From Proales similis (Eukaryota; Rotifera; Eurotatoria; Ploima; Proalidae): DNA of 64,000 nt. The notes below the pieces were generated by a model. That model was not told where the DNA came from. It worked only from the letters and a program-made list of their open reading frames with translations, and did not search any database. The position numbers and the translations under genes were made by a program. Positions 23,001 through 32,755 of the stretch are shown one piece after another. How positions within the stretch are numbered: the first letter of the stretch is position 1; each line of letters begins with the position of its first letter. The stretch spans positions 1,302,001-1,366,000 of the forward strand of contig JAGVRJ010000006.1 of NCBI GenBank assembly GCA_019059635.1, read 5' to 3'.

Positions 23001-26000
23001 TATTTGTCTGTTCACCAACTAATTGCGCGTCATTTTTAATTCACTGCCGTTTAAGTGCCCTGAAACCTGTAGACCAGAATGGAGGTCTAGACAGGTGAAA
23101 TGCTTGAACCAGTTCAATGAGCAGACTGCTGACCAGATGTGTCACAGTCATAGTCGGCCCTTAACTATGCAGTCGTGTCAGAGTTGCGGAATCTGGCGAA
23201 CAGGCGATTGGACTGCCGTAATTAATCTAAATTCATTACTAACCAGTCAGTCCCAAATCGAAATTTAAAAGTGTCCGGCGCAAAAATGCAGCGAGTCTGC
23301 TTATCAGCTTCGATCAGTGACGTGTTATTCGGCCAATAATTCGGAAAATATTCGATTGCCTCCGACGAGCTGCAGCAACTATTCTAAACCGGCGGAAAAG
23401 CGCAAATGCCAAGGACCGAGTTGCTTTTGGAACGTGACTTCAGTCGGCGAGGTAAGTAAACTTGACCACAAGACTTGACTCAATCATTGTTATTTTGTTT
23501 ATGAAAAGTGCGATAACCGTTGTGGTCGTGGTTGGCGACTTAAAAAGATCTCGTGCCAATATATAAATGGAACAGAAGCCGATGGATGTAGCCATGACCT
23601 AAAGCCGCCTGAGAAGGAAGAATGCGAATCGAGAGAATGTCCACGATGGGCTTTCGGCCCTTGGAGTGATTGTCCACTTCCATGCGGTTCTGGATACCGG
23701 TTTCGATCGGTTTTCTGCCAGAACAGCTCTGCCCAGGTGATCGATCATGTCAATTGTCCACTAAGTGAGAGGCCGATTGACAAGCAAGAGTGCTCTAGCA
23801 CTGAATGTCCCTCTTGGACTGCCCATAGTTGGTCACCGGTGAGTTTTTTTTTAATAGCCTCTATTCGTTCAAAATACAAGGCATTTACAAATTGACTTGC
23901 TCTAGTGCGATCTGAACACCTGCCGTCGACGAAGAACAGTTCGCTGTTTGTATAGAAACGCAACAGAGGCCAATGAGTCGTTTTGCAATCGAATCACAAA
24001 ACCAAGCGAGGAGGAGAAATGCACTTTATGCTACGGAGACGATTACATGTTGCAGCGAACGACTTATGAACAAGGCAGGGCAGTCTACGGTGAATGGAGC
24101 GAATGCTCGTCTGAATGCGGCCCGGGCGTGTCGACTCAGAACTTTTCATGTCGTTCCGTGCTCTATCCGAACCTCGAGCTCAGTCAATCGTATTGTCCTT
24201 TCGCCCAAGTCTTGCGAAAAGACTGCATTGGCAACAAGACCTGTTCATTCAAGCTGATTGAGGAACTCGGCGAGGTGAGTTAAAAATGACTGGCTTTTCG
24301 CTTTACCTAAACCTTTCAAATTGATCTTCAGTGCGAGGCAAGATGCGGAGAGACCGGGTACCAACGCTTGAGGCGAAGGTGCTTCGAACAAACGACCTCG
24401 ACATGGTTCGATTTGAGCTATTGCCAGACTGGATCGAGAGTTTCGGAATATGACTGGAAGAGATGTTATAAAGACTGTCGGCCAGAGCTTGAGTTGGCAC
24501 CATACTGGCTCACCACACAATGGTCTCTCTGTTCAGTAAAATGCGGTCTTGGCGATTCTACTCGAACGGTCAAATGTTGGAGTCGAAATTTCAATTATCA
24601 ACTTCCGGATTCGGCCTGTTCCGAGCTGTCTAAGCCAATTGACAATAAACCATGTCTGATGAAGTATTGTGAAGTCGGCTGGATCGCGTCTGAATGGCAG
24701 CCGGTGAGTTGCCATTTCACCCACTTGGCTTTTATCTAGTATTGAATTTAAATCTTGAAAACAAAATCAGTGTTCAGCCGCTTGTTCAAGAGGACACACG
24801 ACACGTAGAGTGCGCTGCGTCAAACTCGATGAAGACTCAATGCAAGAGTTGAGCATCGACAAATGCGACCAGCGGACGAAGCCGGCAGAAATTATCGAAT
24901 GCAATCTGGGCGAATGCGCTGATAGTTACAGATGGGATCATTCTGCTTGGAATGAGGTAACCGATGCTACAATCGATTGGTTTTGTTTATTGGTTTCATT
25001 CGTCGTTGTTTAGTGCTCGGTCGAATGCGGCTTCGGCTTTCAGACTCGTCGCGTAACGTGTGTAGATCGGACCAGCAAGAAAGAAGTGAGCTGGAAATAC
25101 TGCAAAAGTGGCGCTCAGCCTCCAGTGGAACAAGTTTGCTATAACTCATGTAACTTGCAGCCTTCCATGCCTCCCTTGCACGCCTTTTATCAATCAAATG
25201 CCTCTAAACAGGCCAGCCAAAAAGCTGTCGTGAACTGAAGTCAATGAGAAACGTTCGAAGTGACGGCGAATATCAACTAGTTTTAAACGGCAGTCTCGCC
25301 CGAGTAACTAACTTGCCCAAAGAAAGCCTCAATTTCACATTTGCTCATCTGAACTTAGGTCTATTGTCATCAAATGTCAGGTTCTGATCCGCGTGAATAC
25401 ATCACATTGGCCTCAGGAGAGGGCGAGAATTTCTCTGAATTTTACGACAAAATGTAAGTTGTCTGAGCAGCCAAATAAAGCAAATAAGCAGAGTGCTGAA
25501 ATGTTGGAGGCAAGGCTGAAAAATCCGAACGAATGTCATTATGGCCCGAGACTTAGCGCCTATTGTGCACATTGTAAAGAGGAAGTGGTGCCAACGCACG
25601 GCCTAACTCAATTCAGTAAAATTCGCCTCAATCCAGAGACAATGACACTCATCGGTTAGCTATCGGTGCATTTCAATCGGCATTCTATTTAATGTTGTTC
25701 ATTGGGGTTTAGACGACGATTTTACTTTCGCTCGAGTTACTTATGGGAGTCCGGTGCCGGTGGGTCGAGCCGGCGACTGCTTCAGCGCACAGAAAGATTG
25801 TCAACAAGTAACCCTTGTCAACCAATTGATCAGACCGTCTCGTTCAATTCTTTTTATTTAGGCAAAATTTAGTCTCAATTTGAGAGAGAGCGGATTCGCT
25901 TTTGACGACCGGGTGAAATGGATCGGCTATGGAGACAAAGTTTTCTACGACGTTCAAATAGTTAAAGTAAGCCGAGCCGCAGCGAGTATTTGTGCGAAAT

Positions 26001-26111
26001 TTTCGTTCAGTTTGTATGAAGGACCGGCAAATAGTGATGGGCAAGTGTGGCGGGCTATGCGGATTCTGTCGTCCCGACCCGAGTGTAGGCTTTCGAGTTC
26101 GAGTTGTCTAA
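17067..26111 (+). CDS. ADAMTS metalloprotease with GON domain (ADAMTS9/20, GON-1 type)
   Basis: Thirty-three exons encode 2039 residues: 17067-17136, 17190-17455, 17511-17694, 18619-18818, 18889-18978, 19053-19174, 19234-19274, 19335-19440, 19502-19645, 19694-19880, 19942-20055, 20126-20280, 20339-20402, 20467-20596, 20656-20789, 20865-21003, 21058-21305, 21364-21885, 21945-22115, 22179-22826, 23056-23217, 23272-23451, 23509-23838, 23906-24274, 24332-24703, 24771-24956, 25014-25149, 25212-25358, 25381-25453, 25515-25654, 25713-25807, 25862-25966, 26022-26111. Order: signal peptide; propeptide ([12 protein letters not shown]); furin-like KRHKR; reprolysin domain starting [13 protein letters not shown] with the zinc site HEIGHLIGMTHID and Met-turn QIMDS; disintegrin-like region; first thrombospondin repeat ([13 protein letters not shown]); Cys-rich and spacer regions; about 17 further thrombospondin repeats; and a C-terminal GON domain ([33 protein letters not shown]). 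GON-type ADAMTS enzymes cleave proteoglycans during cell migration and have a role in ER-Golgi transport. The catalytic residues are intact, so an active enzyme is expected. Confidence 0.92.
17695..18618 (+). other. Large intron 3 of the ADAMTS gene
   Basis: At 924 nt this is far longer than the other introns of the gene (22-229 nt). It separates the propeptide from the furin-site exon. It contains tandem-looking tracts (a run of AGT triplets near 18340-18350) and no open frame of note. An intronic enhancer or a second promoter is possible but unproven. Confidence 0.6.
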
Positions 26112-26357
26112 GAGCTCGTTAATGCTTTTTTCCTTGTCGAAAGACAAAACTGAATTTCCATATTTTGATTGAATTGATGCATTTTCTAACTGATAGACAG
26201 TTTTAAATCATGAAGCGACACGTCTAGTCTTAAAAAAAAGAGGAAGAAAAGCCAATGCTCAAACGGGCACCCCAATGATCCTCTCGAGTGTTTAGTCTTT
26301 TAGCTAAAAAATAGTCTAGATGCCATTCTTAAACGCGAACATGGCCTTTTCTCGCAC

Positions 26358-26363
26358 AATAAA
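26358..26363 (+). terminator. Poly(A) signal of the ADAMTS gene
   Basis: AATAAA about 250 bases after the TAA stop. Confidence 0.55.
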
Positions 26364-26566
26364 GTTTTTCCAGACATACTGCCTATCCGAGCTGGTTCAT
26401 TCACTTGTTTGTTTATTCGGAAAACTTGAACTTGATAAATAAATGCACAAAGTTCTGGCAAGACAAAGTATTAGCAATTTGATAGATAAAAATAGTTGAA
26501 ATGTGTTTTAATTTAAAGCTAGTCAAGCAGTCGAGAATCGGGCGAATGACTCCCTCTGCACCATTT

Positions 26567-27154
26567 TCAAACGCACCATTTTAAACGGCTCGAGGATTCA
26601 TTCGCCTGTTTGTTCTTTTTCTTTTTTTGACTTTTGCCAAAGCTCCAAGTCGGAAATCGCATGCAACACATGAGCTGACGTCCGATGCTCGAGCAGCAGC
26701 AGCAGTACATCAGACAGCAGATGAACATGCTCAGCAGTAAGCCGACTAGAATGGCAACTAGCGCGTAGATGAAATACTTTGAGCCGAACAGTTTTTCCAT
26801 GATGAGACCAATGCTGGCGAACATGTCGTTCAGAGGCAACATTGAATTGAAGGACGTTTGAGCAGCGCCAGCTTGTCCACTTGGGTTTGAGTTGAGTATT
26901 CCGCGACTTTTCAACAGCTCAAATATGCCCTGAGATGCAGTGCTGGTCGTGATTGTGCTTGTCGCTGCCTCCCAGTTGCCTTTTATCACTCCGGATTTGA
27001 TCAGCGTCTCGTAAAGATTTGCGTTTATCATTTCTTGTTCCAGCAATTTGCGATGCAGCTCATTCTGCTGACGTTTGAGAAGCTCGAGGGCACTGTCTGT
27101 GGTGGCAATAATTCCGTTTAAAATCGGCGAGTCGGTGCTGCCCAATGGACTCAT
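26567..27154 (-). CDS. Unrecognised single-pass membrane protein with a juxtamembrane cysteine cluster
   Basis: A single exon of 195 residues; I do not recognise a family. Residues 1-125 are soluble, with a predicted helix (LELLKRQQNELHRKLLEQEM) and two LIKSGVI/LKSRGIL-like short repeats. Residues 126-150 form one strong membrane segment. Right after it comes a cluster of about eight cysteines (ICCLMYCCCCSS and LMCCM), then a basic, Lys-rich cytoplasmic tail. Such clusters are typical palmitoylation sites (inference). There is no N-terminal signal peptide, so it may insert through the internal segment. The composition and the clean frame support a real gene. It is convergent with the ADAMTS gene (455 bases between stop codons). 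Confidence 0.6.
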   Translation of the reverse strand: MSPLGSTDSPILNGIIATTDSALELLKRQQNELHRKLLEQEMINANLYETLIKSGVIKGNWEAATSTITTSTASQGIFELLKSRGILNSNPSGQAGAAQTSFNSMLPLNDMFASIGLIMEKLFGSKYFIYALVAILVGLLLSMFICCLMYCCCCSSIGRQLMCCMRFPTWSFGKSQKKKKNKQANESSSRLKWCV

Positions 27155-29101
27155 TCTGATCTAAAAGCTCGCGAATTAACAAGCGATAGGACGATTAGGC
27201 CAAGGATTTCAAATTCTCCTCAAATAATTGAGTCGAATGAGCCGAGAGAAGGCTCTCGTGATGTTTTATTCTACTCCTTCATTCGAGGGTATAAAACGCA
27301 TTTTACTGATTAAAGGCTCAATTTAACCTCGAACGAATGAAGAGCAATCGTGCGCAACGCAAGGCTTGCGCTCTCTGTCCTTTATTTCAACATGTCTCGA
27401 TGATGTGAATTGTGCAAAAGAGTGAAAACAATAACAACAACAACAGACGAGAGAGAACGCCGTCTATGCATAGTTGCATAGCTTGCCGTCTATTGACCGA
27501 AATTTGCCGAGTCAAGACGAGAGCGATCAGCCATTCGCTCTCTCTGTCTCTCTCACTGTCTCGTACAAATTTTCTAATTATTTTTAACATCGCATCAAAA
27601 GTGATCAAGACGGCGGTGGCGGTGACCAGCGATTGCTTCGATGAATCGTCATCATTCAAACACGATGAGAGCAATGCGAGCAATGTGCTTATTGGTGCGT
27701 GAAATTTACTGGCCAGACGAGAATTATGCTCACCACACAGACAGCGTCCAGACAGGCAGAGAGAGAGAGAGAGAGACAAATAGACAGATAAATGACGTAC
27801 GAGTCGTAATTTGACTGATTTGAATCAAAGAAAAAAATATTGCGAGGCAGACGACTGAACATTGAGCGCGAAAACTTGGCCGGACATCTCCAGTGTGAAT
27901 ATATTGACTTGGACTGCAGAAATGTTTTCTTTCCAGCATGCGAAAAGTCCAACTTTGACACAAAAATAAACATTTCTCCGAGTCATGGACAAGGAGAACT
28001 GAAACGTTTCGGGAAGATAAGAGCCGAGACGGTGTTAAATGGAAATGTGCGCTTAAGCTCATTTAAACCACATAATAATATACTAGATGGACACAAATCT
28101 GGGCCAGTCGAGCGTAAATGCCGCGGGCACTTCAAGACCTTGCGAATAAATCAGCCATCGTCCTTCTTATGTTGCTTTTTCCCCTTTCTCTCTCTCTCTA
28201 TGCTCTCTCTCGGTCTCTTTCTAGTCCATTAAAAACGAGGAAAACAAAGCTCGTCAAGAGCATGCAATGATTTGTCACCTCATTTAATCACCGATCGATT
28301 AGATTTGCTCACTCTGCACTTATTGCTTGTCATCATTTAAGACGCCTTTAAATGTATATATTAGGACTCTTTATGGTCGTTGCCATTGATTTATACGAAA
28401 CTTGAAGGACAAGCGAATTAGATCTAATTAGCCACGGCCTAATGGTTTGACGGAATGAGGGGCTAATCAAGAGCCAAAATTGAGGCAATCGCAGCCTCTG
28501 GTGTTGCTTTCGCCCCTTGTATTGAGAGTTGAAGAAGAACAAACAAGAGTGGTGTAAGGCGCTCATTTTGCTCGTTAGCCCTATTGTCGGTGTGCTTATT
28601 TGTCGAACAAGGTTAAATTTGGCATGAACGAATTCCAAGTCTTCTGATTTCATATTCTCCATCATGAAAAGTGACCTCGGCGTATTATCTGTTGGGCGCA
28701 AATATTCTTGACAGGAATTTAGTCGCTAATTATCAGATTAATTTATTTTCATTTTAAAATCAACTTGAGCATACACTCGACATAGGCTGTCTACAAGCAA
28801 TTTAGCACGCTTGTTAATCCAATATTCTTCTCCGACATGATTCCTCTGCATTCCTGTCACTCAAGCAATTCCAGTCAAGTCGATGTGAGGGTTTGAAGAA
28901 GTGGATCAATTGATCAATTCCTCACGCATTTAAAATAAATTTTTAGAACGAGCTGAAGCAGCCGGCCAGTCGGCAGAGCGGGTATTGTCAACACGGGAAA
29001 ATAGAAAAAAAGCAAATATTGACGCAAGCGAATCATATAAAACGAGAAATGGAAAAGGTTTTGCGGGCGTCGAATGGATATCTATTGTGTTGAGAAGCGA
29101 A
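27155..29101. other. Intergenic stretch upstream of the DEG/ENaC gene
   Basis: About 1.95 kb without a recognisable gene. It holds a GA repeat (27759-27776), CT tracts near 27538-27565 and 28186-28218, and a plus-strand TATAAAA at 27290-27296 that has no gene start near it. Short open frames on both strands are low-complexity CT/GA translations. It is probably regulatory DNA and 5' UTR of the flanking divergent genes. Confidence 0.45.
27759..27776. repeat. GA dinucleotide repeat
   Basis: A pure GA tract of about 18 bases. Confidence 0.65.
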
Positions 29102-30589
29102 ATGAAGCGGCATCTTGGCTCCGAGCTAAAAGCAGCCGTGCTGGATTGGCTGTACAAGTCGTCGTGCTATGGAATCACAAATGTTGCCCGGGCCAAGCAC
29201 ATTTTGTCCAAGCTAGTTTGGCTCGCTTTTGTTGTGTGCCTAGCCAGCTACTGCTCGTTTACAATTGTCAAGAACCTGCTTCACTTCTTTGAGTATCCGG
29301 TGTTGATAAGCATGAATCTGGTTCATGACTATGAGGCGCCCTTTCCGGCGATCACAATCTGCAACCTGAACTCGGTGAACTCGCGCAACGCAAACAAATT
29401 CATCCAAGAGCTGCTCTCTGAGCAAAATGTTTCCAATGATCGATTCCCGGTGTTTGCAGATGGCCGATCAGATTCGGCCATGAACTTTGTCACTCTCAAG
29501 CAAGAATTGATCAAGGCAGCGGTCATCTCAAATACGACCTTGAACGACTCTGAAAAGCGCAAACTTGGCTTTGAGTTAGATGAAATGTTGATAAGCTGCT
29601 TCTACAACGGGAAAAAGTGTGAAAAGACAGACTTCAAATGGACACTGGCCTATGACTACGGCAACTGTTATACGTTCAACAGTGGCCGCACAGGTCCCAT
29701 CCAAAAAGTCAACAAAGTCGGGCCAAACAACGGCTTCAAGATTGAGGTGTTTATCGGCGAGCCAGAGCTCGAGCTCGACTACACCCACTCCCTGGGTCTT
29801 CGTGTATTCGTTCACAACCAATCTGATTTGGTTCTGTTCGATTTAGAAGGACTTGATCTCCTTCCTGGCAGCAGAACGAGCATAATTGTGAAGAGGCTTT
29901 TCAACTACAAACTGGCCCATCCATACAGTGATTGCATTGAGGACAAATCGACGCCAGCCGGATACGAATCAGCTCTTTTCAAGGCTTCATTAAGAGACAA
30001 CTCGAGCTATAGACAAATGTATTGCTTCGAGCTCTGCTACCAGGAAGCGTTGAACGCCAACTGCAGCTGCTCGGACATGAAAGTAGAAGTGCTCGATCGC
30101 ACCTTGCTGCCGTGTGTGAGCGTCAAAGACCTCGACTGTGTGAAACAATTCAGCCAACATTTCTATGCCACTGACATTGAACTTCAATGCGGCGCCAAGT
30201 GCCCACTCGAATGCTTGAAGGTCACGTATATGAACAGCATTCACATGGCAGAGTACCCGTCTCCGTACTATGCCAAGCTACTTTCCAAGCAGCCCTGGTT
30301 CACATCACGCTACATTCACCATCCGCCCAGCTTCGAGGAAGTTAAAAACTCGCTGCTCTATTTGGATGTGTACTTTGACGAGTTGTCGTTCATATCGATC
30401 AAAGAAATACCCGAAGTGAGCTGGGGCACTTTGGTGGCCAATTGTGGCGGCGATCTAAGCCTATTCATCGGCATCTCTCTACTCAGCTTTGTTGAATTGA
30501 TAGAGCTACTAGTGAACATTCTTTTCATTATCTATAGTCGTCTCTGCAGCCCAGTTCAAGTAAAATCCAGTTTTAGTTCATCGGCCTGA
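29102..30589 (+). CDS. DEG/ENaC-family sodium channel subunit
   Basis: A single exon of 495 residues from the first ATG of the frame. It has two membrane segments: TM1 at about residues 37-57 and TM2 at about 450-475. Between them is a Cys-rich extracellular domain. Family marks include the post-TM1 motif FPAITICNLNSVN, the Cys-rich YCFELCYQEALNANCSC region, and the TM2 pore SLFIGISLLSFVELIELLVN, with the G-x-S selectivity filter as G-I-S. Members assemble as trimers to form amiloride-sensitive channels gated by force, acid or peptides. The N-terminal gating motif, normally His-Gly before TM1, reads Tyr-Gly here (SSCYGITNVARAKH). The open frame extends upstream to 28985 without an ATG, so a 5' UTR or small upstream exon is possible. 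FMRFamide-gated, ASIC-like or pickpocket subfamily cannot be resolved. Confidence 0.88.
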   Translation: MKRHLGSELKAAVLDWLYKSSCYGITNVARAKHILSKLVWLAFVVCLASYCSFTIVKNLLHFFEYPVLISMNLVHDYEAPFPAITICNLNSVNSRNANKFIQELLSEQNVSNDRFPVFADGRSDSAMNFVTLKQELIKAAVISNTTLNDSEKRKLGFELDEMLISCFYNGKKCEKTDFKWTLAYDYGNCYTFNSGRTGPIQKVNKVGPNNGFKIEVFIGEPELELDYTHSLGLRVFVHNQSDLVLFDLEGLDLLPGSRTSIIVKRLFNYKLAHPYSDCIEDKSTPAGYESALFKASLRDNSSYRQMYCFELCYQEALNANCSCSDMKVEVLDRTLLPCVSVKDLDCVKQFSQHFYATDIELQCGAKCPLECLKVTYMNSIHMAEYPSPYYAKLLSKQPWFTSRYIHHPPSFEEVKNSLLYLDVYFDELSFISIKEIPEVSWGTLVANCGGDLSLFIGISLLSFVELIELLVNILFIIYSRLCSPVQVKSSFSSSA

Positions 30590-30636
30590 GTCGACCTGAT
30601 AGTGCAAGCACTTTTAAATTGGCTTCTAACATAACC

Positions 30637-30642
30637 AATAAA
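30637..30642 (+). terminator. Poly(A) signal of the DEG/ENaC gene
   Basis: AATAAA, 48 bases after the stop codon. Confidence 0.6.
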
Positions 30643-30687
30643 TTAAGCGGCGAAAATCTCCTCTCAAATGCTCCCTCTGTAATGCGT

Positions 30688-30693
30688 TTTATT
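30688..30693 (-). terminator. Poly(A) signal overlapping the stop codon of the next gene
   Basis: On the minus strand the last codon and stop read GAA-TAA-AAC, so the TAA stop is inside an AATAAA hexamer. If used, it would leave a 3' UTR of only about 20 nt. It faces the DEG/ENaC poly(A) signal 45 bases away. Confidence 0.4.
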
Positions 30694-31717
30694 CAAGTGA
30701 ATCAATTTGTTCATTTTTGGTCAATAATTGTGACTGCTCGGACGGCAACTCATCCAGCGGGTCGGTTTTATCAAAATTGTACAAATCAAACAAATTGTTG
30801 TTGGTCATGTGATTGTAATAGGGGTTGTTCAGAAAGCCGTTGTTGGTGAGGCCATCGTCAAACGAGCGGTGCGAATTGTACCTTCTCTCGAATGGCTCCA
30901 AGCTCAAACTGTTCAAAGTCGGAAAAGGCCTCGAGACATGATCGAACGAAAGCAAATAGTCAAGCCCATACAGCGGTGTTTGATCGATGCTGTCCAGAAA
31001 ATGGTCGGACAACAGCGGCTCGTCGTCAAGAGTCGTCTGGTAGTAGCGATTTATTCTATCCATGTGGCCGTTCGTCTCGAGTTTATCTCGAATTTGCCTA
31101 TGTTCGGTTGGCCGATAGTTTTCTCTTGGCAGTTCATACTCAAACTCTGGCTCGTCATAAGAGAGCTGAGAAGGTGCTCTCTGACGCCTGGGCGTTTGCT
31201 CCTCTTTCTTCTCCACCGTCACTTTCTCGTTTTCCAGCTGAATCGGACGCGGAATGTTGGACCGGTATGCGAGGCGCTTTTGCGCTTGAGGCGGCGCACC
31301 GCCTTGGTAGTTCTTGCGTGGCTGCACAGCGAACGGAGCCGCTCGATTTGAGCTCGGTGGCATATTGTAAAGTTTCTGGTTGAACTTGTTGCCCAGTTCG
31401 CGTGAAAAGTAAATCGGCTTCTTGTTAGGCCTTGATTGCCTGCGCGCAGGCTTGGGCTGAGTGTTGATCGGAGGCAATTTGAGTCCACTATGCTCGTGAA
31501 TAGTTCGCCTTGAGTCAAGTGGCTGTGCAACACTGTTCATGTTTTGTTCGTTCGCTATTTTGGCGGCTTTGTGTTCGTTGAGCTTCGACTCGATTTTTCG
31601 CAACAGACTGTTGGATAAGACGGGACCAGACCTCTCCCTACGTTTTGGACTAATATCCTTGTCGCCGTTTAAATAAGCGAAATGCCTGTCTGGGTTAGAC
31701 GTAAGCTGGTCTAGCAT
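30689..31717 (-). CDS. Unrecognised, mostly disordered protein
   Basis: One coding exon gives 342 residues from the ATG at 31717. It is rich in Asn, Arg, Pro, Gln and Asp, with no hydrophobic segment and no cysteines. Basic motifs (ISPKRRERSG, KPARRQSRPNKKP) lie in the N-terminal half. The C-terminal half is acidic and aromatic, with short Leu/Phe-containing segments (YGLDYLLSFDHVSRPFPTLN, NNLFDLYNFDK). Such segments suggest binding motifs for partner proteins. I recognise no family. The frame is open to an acceptor-like TTTTTTTCTAG at 31756, and a donor GTGAGT follows position 31852, so at least one 5' exon, probably untranslated, is likely. A coding upstream exon cannot be excluded. Confidence 0.55.
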   Translation of the reverse strand: MLDQLTSNPDRHFAYLNGDKDISPKRRERSGPVLSNSLLRKIESKLNEHKAAKIANEQNMNSVAQPLDSRRTIHEHSGLKLPPINTQPKPARRQSRPNKKPIYFSRELGNKFNQKLYNMPPSSNRAAPFAVQPRKNYQGGAPPQAQKRLAYRSNIPRPIQLENEKVTVEKKEEQTPRRQRAPSQLSYDEPEFEYELPRENYRPTEHRQIRDKLETNGHMDRINRYYQTTLDDEPLLSDHFLDSIDQTPLYGLDYLLSFDHVSRPFPTLNSLSLEPFERRYNSHRSFDDGLTNNGFLNNPYYNHMTNNNLFDLYNFDKTDPLDELPSEQSQLLTKNEQIDSLE

Positions 31718-32755
31718 GGCCCGACGAGCTCTATCAAAACTAGAAAAAAATAGCAATTAATGTATGAAAACTCAACAGTAACCATCGTGTCCTGATTCAA
31801 TAGTTTGAACAATTACTCCGATTTTCAATAGAACACCACCCACACACTCACGTTAACGGCAACAATTAGTTTTCTATTTTCCTTTCATTTTCTTAAAGCC
31901 TCCAAGCGGCCTTAAATTAATTGAAATAAGTTTGGTGGCAGAAGCAGGAGCAAATAGAATTGAGTTTGACTGGAGCAAACATGGCACGGCTAGAAACGTC
32001 TCCGTCTGCTGACACCCGCCTCGATTGAAGAGTTTCATTCATTGCTTCTGCGATTTTCATTTCTTCTCGCTTTTTTTTAATTTGTAGTTGGCTGAATAAA
32101 TTTTCATGGAGACCGGAAAATCCTTCAACTTTATTATATATTCGCAATGAATGGAACTTTTAGATTCTCTCCTACTAAAAAGCTAGCAAAAAGACTGCCG
32201 TGCAGCTCTGACTTGGTCGTCCAAATAGCGGTTGGATACGGAAACCCCGACAAAAATTTTGTTCTATTTTGTTTATTAGCTCATAAACTGTTCATAAAAG
32301 AGCGAATGAAGAAGCGAGAAGGAAAATAATATTTAAGCAAGGAGCTAACGAAGGGGCCACAGAAAAGCCGGGAGCTGAAATAGAGAAATAAACCTAAACT
32401 GTGACAAGTTGAGAAGCAGAGTTGTTAATTAAAAACTATTTTCTCATTTTTACGCCGAACAAATGTGCTTCGGTCGGAGATTTGAAATTTATTCCAAAAA
32501 AATTTTGTGATTCGGATGCTCGCCTGTGGATTCGGATGTAAGTGGATGGGGGGGCGCCGAATAAAGGTGCAGAAAAGAATTGCGTCAAACATTATAATAA
32601 GTACATAAATATGCCTTTGAAGAAGAGAAGAAAAAGGCGGCAGTTGTCTAATTGATGATTGAAGCGTTTAATAATGACAATAATAATAATAATTCAATAA
32701 AGTTCTCTACATGCATTCAATTTCAGTTGAAACGAAAAAAGGGCTCTTTCCATTC
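31718..32755. other. Spacer between the unrecognised gene and PKA-R
   Basis: About 1 kb. It contains the likely 5' UTR exon of the unrecognised minus-strand gene (ending at 31852) and, downstream of PKA-R, a minus-strand AATAAA (plus TTTATT at 32488-32493). A run of TAA/ATA repeats lies at 32676-32700. No coding exon was recognised. Confidence 0.45.

Noticed and set aside
27290-27296. TATAAAA motif on the plus strand
   Set aside because: No gene start lies within the expected distance on the plus strand, so it is probably chance in AT-rich DNA.
27387-28232. Several open frames around the CT/GA repeats
   Set aside because: They translate simple repeats (SLSLSL and similar) and occur on both strands over the same bases.
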